Source: an uncultured Psychrosphaera sp. | GTDB taxonomy: Bacteria; Pseudomonadota; Gammaproteobacteria; Enterobacterales; Alteromonadaceae | Reading direction: 5' to 3' | DNA length: 64,000 nucleotides | Assembly (NCBI RefSeq): GCF_947500655.1 | Contig: NZ_CANMSK010000005.1 | Coordinates: forward strand, 1-64,000 | Shown: positions 59,738 through 64,000 of the stretch, piece after piece | How positions within the stretch are numbered: the first letter of the stretch is position 1 | Layout: every line of letters begins with the position of its first letter | The notes under the pieces: model-generated | The model's input: only the letters and a program-made list of their open reading frames with translations | Told to the model about the DNA's origin: nothing | The model's database searches: none | Position numbers and translations under genes: made by a program

Positions 59738-59904
59738 TAATTACTCTTTAAAAAGTTTCTCATACGCCATCAAAAGAATTTATGAAATTGATACGCTAGA
59801 TTATTGTTTCAAACAGCACAGGTAGCGAAGTTGTTAAACGCAGTAATAAAACGATAGGAAATAATTTTAGTTCAAAATGGACTGAAATGGCGGAGCTTAC
59901 TTGT
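59738..59904 (+). repeat. Leader repeat, copy 2
   Basis: Second copy, starting TAATTACTCTT and ending in the same 28-nt core (59877..59904). CTTGTAACAAG, a small inverted repeat, overlaps the end of this core and also occurs at 59723..59733 before the copy. The period is about 240 nt. It lies directly in front of the antiterminator gene; the in-frame MAELTC stretch here continues into that gene, but the strong ribosome binding site lies after it. Confidence 0.85.
59889..59904 (+). promoter_or_regulatory. Candidate ops-like antiterminator loading site (also at 59641..59656)
   Basis: GGCGGAGCTTACTTGT occurs identically in both leader copies, 18 nt before the antiterminator start in copy 2. RfaH-type proteins load on RNA polymerase paused at an ops element in the leader of their operons; the E. 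coli ops begins GGCGGTAG. The shared GGCGG and the position make this a candidate loading site. Function is inference. Confidence 0.4.
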
Positions 59905-59922
59905 AACAAGGAGAGCAAGGAA

Positions 59923-60435
59923 ATGACACTACATTGGTATGCCATTTATACAAAGCACAATTCTGAACAAGCACTGCAAAAGTGTATTTCAGATTACAGT
60001 CAAATTAATGGATTAAATTATGAAACCTATTTACCGCTAAGAGAAGAAGTTAAACAGTGGCGAGACAGGACTCGAATTAAAAAAGTGCCACTATTTAGAA
60101 ATTATATTTTTGTAAGACATGATGATAACGCTTTCCATCAAATAGTAAAAATGAAAGGCGTTTGCGACTATGTAAGATTTGGCCCACAGCCCTCAAAAAT
60201 CTCTACAGAACAAATGGAGATGATACAAAAGGTTGTTAAGCATCAATCCGATATATACAGCCCACCGAGTAAATTCGTTAAAGGAACAAAAGTCGAAATT
60301 ACAAAAGGTGCTTTAGCTGGATACCAGGGAGTTTTATTGGAAGATCAAAGCAATAACAACTTAGCGGTAGAAATAAAAAGTTTGAAACTATTTTTCAATA
60401 TCAAAGTACCTAAGGACGCTCTACAAGAGCAGTAA
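59923..60435 (+). CDS. NusG-family specialised transcription antiterminator (RfaH/UpxY-like)
   Basis: Paralogue of NusG of 170 residues. The NGN domain (about 1-100) starts TLHWYAIYTKHNSEQALQ and has VPLFRNYIFVRHDD and MKGVCDYVRFGPQPSKIS, closest in pattern to Bacteroidetes UpxY proteins. A KOW domain follows (KGTKVEITKGALAGYQGVLL). I start at the ATG at 59923 behind AAGGAG; an in-frame ATG 36 nt upstream lies in the repeated leader core. It opens the operon of DUF2589-type genes and probably supports their full-length transcription. Confidence 0.88.
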   Translation: MTLHWYAIYTKHNSEQALQKCISDYSQINGLNYETYLPLREEVKQWRDRTRIKKVPLFRNYIFVRHDDNAFHQIVKMKGVCDYVRFGPQPSKISTEQMEMIQKVVKHQSDIYSPPSKFVKGTKVEITKGALAGYQGVLLEDQSNNNLAVEIKSLKLFFNIKVPKDALQEQ

Positions 60436-60479
60436 AACTGTGACTTCATGGTTACCCCATTACCGTTTAAGGAATGAAT

Positions 60480-61160
60480 ATGAATATTTTTACCAAATTA
60501 TTTCAACGCTTAAGTAAAAGCTCAAAAAGTAAAAATCAGCGTATTGAAAGTGACATAAAGTTTTCAACCTTAATTCAACAAATACAAAACGATATTATTA
60601 AGGCCAATGCCTCCTTAGAATGCGTAGGGTTAGAGTATATTGAACAGTTTTTCAACAAGAAGCCTAAACCTGACATCTTAAAAAAAGTGAATTATAAACT
60701 GAACGCAATTGAAAAGGTTCTTAACGCCGGCGCGGTTAACACGGCGACTAATTTACTCACAGATTTAAAACTAGATATCGAGGAGTTAAGCGACCCTTCT
60801 AAAGGTCAGTTAGAGGATTACTGTCCTAAAATGACCTCATTTGAAATGCCGGTTTATCGCAATGGTTTATGGGAAGTAGAGTATATAAATGTACCATTAT
60901 TAGCTCTATCTCCTGTTGTTCTACCTAAAATTAAAGAATTAACTTTCACCTCTAAAATGCACAGCATTTATCAGGATGATGACGAACTATATATACGTAT
61001 GTCTCAAAATGCGGACATTAATAAGAAAAAGAAGCATATAAATGATGGGCAAACTAACGAACTAATTATTTCTATTAACCCAGAGCTTAGTAGCGATGAA
61101 CTCAATGATGTCATTGCCCATTATGAACAAACATTAAATTCCAATAATACCCATACTTAA
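60480..61160 (+). CDS. DUF2589-like protein, type I (first copy)
   Basis: 226-residue protein, no signal peptide. A basic N-terminus (MNIFTKLFQRLSKSSKSKNQ) is followed by helical residues to about 110, then a beta-rich part with PKMTSFEMPVYRNGLWEVEY and INVPLLALSPVVLPKIKELT. It ends in a helix (SSDELNDVIAHYEQTL). Clearly paralogous to the next gene (shared pattern: YI-FF-K, PKM, VPL-L-P, DDELY). I start at 60480, 6 nt after AAGGA. Function unknown. Confidence 0.65.
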   Translation: MNIFTKLFQRLSKSSKSKNQRIESDIKFSTLIQQIQNDIIKANASLECVGLEYIEQFFNKKPKPDILKKVNYKLNAIEKVLNAGAVNTATNLLTDLKLDIEELSDPSKGQLEDYCPKMTSFEMPVYRNGLWEVEYINVPLLALSPVVLPKIKELTFTSKMHSIYQDDDELYIRMSQNADINKKKKHINDGQTNELIISINPELSSDELNDVIAHYEQTLNSNNTHT

Positions 61161-61187
61161 ACCCCAATAACCCATAAGGAAAATACT

Positions 61188-61787
61188 ATGATCCGTTTTC
61201 AAGCATTGATGCACGCTGTTCAACAAAGCATACATAGCGCAGCACAAGCTGTTGAGTCCGCTGGCTTTAAACATATTGATAAGTTTTTTGACAAAGTTGT
61301 CAATGAAGAAACGCAAGAGCGACGCGATAAGTCAAAAGAGCTCAACGAAGCAATGAACAGTGGTGACACAGCAAGAGCTGATGCACTGCTAAAAGAAATA
61401 AATGAGCTTCCGGAAGATGGTTCCAAGGGCAGTGAAGATGAAGCAACTTATCGCCCTAAAATGGTAGCAATGGCATTCCCAAGTCAAGGTGCAAACGGTG
61501 TTGATTCAACTGTTGTGAAGGTTCCATTAATTACCTTGTGTCCGATCAGTAGCCCTAGAATACAAAATGTAAATTTTTCAGCTGATTTAGAAGTGACTGC
61601 AGACGATAGTGACGAGCTTTATGTGGCATTTAGACCTCCGCAAGTCAGTGGAGGGAAAGACACTATCACCAAAGACACGACAAATACTCATATCGAAATC
61701 TGCTTGGTTGGCCATGAGCCACCAGAGGGATTACAAAAAATAATTGAAGGCTATGAAAAAGCCTTAAGAGCACAAATTCCAGGTTAA
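61188..61787 (+). CDS. DUF2589-like protein, type I (second copy)
   Basis: 199-residue paralogue of the preceding product. N-terminal helices (MIRFQALMHAVQQSIHSAAQ; IDKFFDKVVNEETQERRDK), a linker, then beta segments YRPKMVAMAFPSQG and STVVKVPLITLCPISSPRIQ with SADLEVTADDSDELYVAFRP. It ends EPPEGLQKIIEGYEKAL, which parallels LPEGVTTIIQAFSQ in the type II proteins. No signal peptide or membrane segment. 27 nt after its neighbour, same operon. Confidence 0.7.
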   Translation: MIRFQALMHAVQQSIHSAAQAVESAGFKHIDKFFDKVVNEETQERRDKSKELNEAMNSGDTARADALLKEINELPEDGSKGSEDEATYRPKMVAMAFPSQGANGVDSTVVKVPLITLCPISSPRIQNVNFSADLEVTADDSDELYVAFRPPQVSGGKDTITKDTTNTHIEICLVGHEPPEGLQKIIEGYEKALRAQIPG

Positions 61788-61824
61788 ACATTATTAACAG
61801 GCTTTGAGCTCAAGGAGAAATAAA

Positions 61825-62499
61825 ATGGTAGATCAAAACAAGAAGTTAGTTTCAATGGCGAAGCAATTTAGTGGCTTGCCAATGAAAGAACTGATAGGCG
61901 CACCACTCGTAGCTGCAACACAAGCAAATAACATGATGGCAATTACACAGACTAAGTTTCTATTAGAAACCTGCTTTTTCTTAAAGAAACAAGGTGATAA
62001 AGAAATATATAAACCCATCATGATCAATATGACATTAACTAGGCAAGTTATTAATGCTGACGGCTCAGCCGCTGAATCCGTTGAAACTGACTTTAACTTG
62101 CCTTTGTTAACGATTATCCCATTAAATTCATTAGCAGTGGATGATATAAACGTCAGTTTTGAAATGGAGGTTAAAAGCTCCTTTACTTCGGACAGCTCAT
62201 CAGACGCATCAGCAGAAAACAAAGACGAAAACTCTATCAGTCGAAAAATTAACAATAATAATATTTCAGCAGAGTTAAGCGGTTCGGTTGCTGCGTCAGA
62301 AAGCTCAAATAGCAGTGATAAATCGAGCTTCAAAAAGTCAAATTCAGCTAAATACGAAATTAAAGCCCACGCAGGTCAAATTCCTTTGCCTGTAGGAGTA
62401 ACAACAATAATTGAAACATTTAGTAAGTCTATGGCGCCTATCCACCTGAAGGCAGAGAACAGCCAGCAGAAAAATAAACAGACTGAATCTCAAGTCTAA
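61825..62499 (+). CDS. DUF2589 protein, type II (first copy)
   Basis: 224-residue protein with conserved N-terminal block (LVSMAKQFSGLPMKELIGAP; MAITQTKFLLETCF), PIMINMTLTRQV, LPLLTIIPLNSLAVDDINVS and EMEVKSSF. A serine/asparagine-rich variable middle (about 122-175) is followed by a conserved end, KSNSAKYEIKAHAGQIPLP and GVTTIIETF. I start at the ATG at 61825 behind AAGGAG. Family function unknown; beta-rich, cytoplasmic by sequence. Confidence 0.85.
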   Translation: MVDQNKKLVSMAKQFSGLPMKELIGAPLVAATQANNMMAITQTKFLLETCFFLKKQGDKEIYKPIMINMTLTRQVINADGSAAESVETDFNLPLLTIIPLNSLAVDDINVSFEMEVKSSFTSDSSSDASAENKDENSISRKINNNNISAELSGSVAASESSNSSDKSSFKKSNSAKYEIKAHAGQIPLPVGVTTIIETFSKSMAPIHLKAENSQQKNKQTESQV

Positions 62500-62904
62500 C
62501 TCATGTTAAAAGGTGAGCTTTAATAGCTAGCTGTGACAAAACTTAATAGAGTGTGACATAAAAAGCATCCACTCTTTACATCTCATCCCCAAAAATACCA
62601 AACACAATATAGCACTCATAGTGCCGAACGATTGTGTTTACAAGAAATTAAGATGGAACTTAATTTGCCTCTTAAAAGCACTTCATAATTATTTGAATGA
62701 GCTTAAGAGTGGCATTTTCAAAATGCAACTGCCGTTGTTCAGGAAGAACATTGTCTGCTAACCCCTTGTTTGTCTTATCAACATAACTGTTCACAGTTAA
62801 TTAAGTAAACAAGGCCACTGTTTTATAACACGGAAGCTTAAAACACCAAATTAGCATTCCTGATATAAATCATATTTTACATTTATTTTAATGAGGAAAT
62901 AACA
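62500..62904. other. Long intercistronic region with hairpin inside the DUF2589 operon
   Basis: 405 bp without a supported gene, splitting two closely related genes on the same strand. It holds a two-level hairpin: AAACACAAT/ATTGTGTTT (62600..62608 with 62631..62639) enclosing GCACT/AGTGC. It could be a processing site, a terminator to be read through, or an internal promoter region. Confidence 0.6.
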
Positions 62905-63552
62905 ATGCCTGATGATAATCGAGCTTTAGTCTCTATGGCACAACAATTTAGTGGCTTACCAGTTAAATCACTGATCAGCGCGCCTTTACTTGCTGGTGCA
63001 GAAGCAAACAGCAAAATGGCAATTACCCAAACACAGTTTTTACTGAGCACTTGTTTTAACGTGACAGAGGACGGCGACAATAAAAATTATGATCCTATCA
63101 TGATTAATATGACCTTAACTCGTTCAGTTGTTAAAGCAGATGGCAGCGCGGGAGACCCAGTTAAAACTAGATTTGACTTACCTCTACTAACCATTATGCC
63201 TCTTAATTCATTAGCGGTTGATGACATCTCTGTAAAATTTGAAATGGAAGTTAAAAGCTCTTTCTCAAATGACAAAGAAACATCAAGTGAATCTGAATCT
63301 GCGGCTGAAGGAAGCTTTAGTGCGAGAGTCGGTTTTGGCTGTTTCTCTGCGGAAGTGAGTGGTTCTGTATCTTCGTCGAGTAAATCGGCGTCATCAGAAA
63401 AATCTCATTATGAGAAGTCAAATTCTGCACGATATGAGATCAATGCACACGCAGGTCAATTACCGTTACCTGAAGGCGTGACAACCATCATACAAGCTTT
63501 CTCTCAATGTATTGCTCCTATTCAGCTTAAAGCTGAAGCGGCAACAGCATAA
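62905..63552 (+). CDS. DUF2589 protein, type II (second copy)
   Basis: 215-residue close paralogue of the 61825 product. Shared N-terminal block (LVSMAQQFSGLPVKSLISAP; MAITQTQFLLSTCF), shared PIMINMTLTRSVVKADGSAG and LPLLTIMPLNSLAVDDISVK, and shared end KSNSARYEINAHAGQLPLPE. The central serine-rich segment (about 120-170) differs strongly. This suggests duplication with divergence of an exposed middle region. It has its own leader region. Confidence 0.85.
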   Translation: MPDDNRALVSMAQQFSGLPVKSLISAPLLAGAEANSKMAITQTQFLLSTCFNVTEDGDNKNYDPIMINMTLTRSVVKADGSAGDPVKTRFDLPLLTIMPLNSLAVDDISVKFEMEVKSSFSNDKETSSESESAAEGSFSARVGFGCFSAEVSGSVSSSSKSASSEKSHYEKSNSARYEINAHAGQLPLPEGVTTIIQAFSQCIAPIQLKAEAATA

Positions 63553-63598
63553 TCTGACTTAACTCAGAATTGAGAATGTTGGCAACAACATAGTTCAT

Positions 63599-63620
63599 GC
63601 TCGACCTTTATAGGTCGAGC
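63599..63620. repeat. Hairpin after the second DUF2589 type II gene
   Basis: GCTCGACCT pairs perfectly with AGGTCGAGC (63612..63620) around a four-base loop. Only a short T stretch follows (AATTTCT), so it is an inefficient terminator or a stabilising stem within the operon. Confidence 0.75.
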
Positions 63621-63656
63621 AATTTCTACAAACATTAAATTATTAAAGAGGTTGGT

Positions 63657-63854
63657 ATGAAAGATTACAGCGAAATTCAATGCCCTAGTTGTCAGGGAAA
63701 AATACTTATTGATCCCAAACTTTTAATACAAGGGAGTAGCTTTAGTTGCTCCAATCAAAGCTGTGACGTCTCTATTTCATTAAGTAGTGCGAGTCATCAA
63801 GTCGCTGAAAGTGCAATGAAAAAATTTGAACAGCTTAAGCAAAATATTAACTAG
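63657..63854 (+). CDS. Small zinc-ribbon-like protein
   Basis: 65-residue protein with two cysteine pairs, IQCPSCQGKI (residues about 9-12) and FSCSNQSCDVSI (about 30-36), the spacing of a small zinc ribbon. A helical tail (HQVAESAMKKFEQLKQNIN) follows. Such small ribbons often bind nucleic acid or a partner protein. It lies 10 nt before the next gene, behind a hairpin. Function unknown. Confidence 0.7.
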   Translation: MKDYSEIQCPSCQGKILIDPKLLIQGSSFSCSNQSCDVSISLSSASHQVAESAMKKFEQLKQNIN

Positions 63855-63864
63855 GAGAACTATT

Positions 63865-64000
63865 ATGTTACCAAGTTTAATCCAATTTGCTGGAGTCAAT
63901 ATGTTTGCTTTTAATCAAGCGGTTGATTTCCCAATAAACATCGCCAGTACCACGCAGCAAGGTGCTTGTTCCGGTTTATCGTTACACTGGATCAAAAAAC
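63865..64000 (+). CDS. N-terminus of a putative YopT/C58-like cysteine protease (cut by window edge)
   Basis: 45 codons are visible behind a GGAG site. They start MLPSLIQFAGVNMFAFNQAV and reach QQGACSGLSLHWIKK. The G-C-x-G-L-x-x-x-W pattern resembles the catalytic-cysteine segment of YopT-type (family C58) peptidases. Histidine and aspartate of a catalytic triad would lie beyond the edge, so the call is provisional. It is the last visible gene of the antiterminator operon. Confidence 0.5.
   Translation, partial: MLPSLIQFAGVNMFAFNQAVDFPINIASTTQQGACSGLSLHWIKK

Noticed and set aside
59887..59922. Upstream in-frame start (MAELTC) for the antiterminator
   Set aside because: It lies in the duplicated leader core; the strong AAGGAG site and the NusG-type N-terminus both support the ATG at 59923.
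61833..62333. 166-codon minus-strand frame opposite the DUF2589 type II gene
   Set aside because: Shadow of a well-supported plus-strand gene; the equivalent opposite frame in the paralogue (62883..63275) is broken.
54829..64000. R-body (reb) gene cluster
   Set aside because: AraC-type and small beta-rich genes raised the idea, but no Reb-like protein is present in the window.
54384..64000. Integrative element or prophage boundaries
   Set aside because: I found no integrase, transposase, tRNA gene or flanking direct repeat, so mobility cannot be supported from this window.

Overview
The window is a low-GC chromosomal segment of a marine-type gammaproteobacterium. Ribosomal protein order (S10-spc-alpha), the yihG/polA/engB/csrC/yihI neighbourhood, cytochromes c4 and c5, FxsA, UbiK and DUF1285/DUF2489/DUF3630 proteins all point to Alteromonadales, probably near Colwelliaceae or a relative. 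That placement rests on family recognition and gene order, not on a computed phylogeny.

Left part (1-14.9 kb): a leftward rRNA-type promoter at the edge suggests an rrn operon starts just outside the window. Next come the S10, spc and alpha operons, all on the minus strand: rpsJ-rplCDWB-rpsS-rplV-rpsC-rplP-rpmC-rpsQ, terminator, rplN-rplX-rplE-rpsN-rpsH-rplF-rplR-rpsE-rpmD-rplO-secY-rpmJ, then rpsM-rpsK-rpsD-rpoA-rplQ. Promoters with GC-rich discriminators lie upstream of rpsJ and rplN.

Middle (14.9-42.7 kb): housekeeping genes. These are an acyl-CoA dehydrogenase, YaiI, a YiiD-like GNAT/hotdog fusion, a spermidine-synthase-like protein, UbiK, a TraF-like outer membrane protein, Rep helicase, cytochrome c5, PolA, EngB, cytochrome c4, a CsrB/CsrC-type sRNA that is not an ORF, YihI, a PlsC-type acyltransferase, aroQ-accB-accC, cutA-dsbD, FxsA, an orphan surface protein and groES-groEL with a heat-shock promoter. 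A cluster of DnaA-box-like sites precedes polA. A terminator-ended intergenic transcript may occupy the spf (Spot 42) position after polA.

Urea module (42.8-54.4 kb): a two-component system whose sensor fuses an NCS1-type permease, a cysteine-rich segment, a histidine kinase and a receiver; its LuxR-type response regulator; a divergent porin-like protein; and urtABCDE, the urea ABC transporter. No urease genes are present in the window.

Right part (54.8-64 kb, running off the edge): an accessory locus I do not recognise as a described system. It holds a DP-EP-like small protein, a 1100-residue winged-helix/nSTAND-ATPase/TPR regulator, a divergent AraC-type regulator, a duplicated leader with a 28-nt identical core, a NusG/RfaH/UpxY-type antiterminator, four related DUF2589-type beta-rich proteins, a small zinc-ribbon-like protein, and the start of a protein with a YopT/C58-like cysteine motif. 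My reading is that the antiterminator is loaded at the duplicated leader and carries RNA polymerase through the intercistronic hairpins of a long operon that continues past the right edge.
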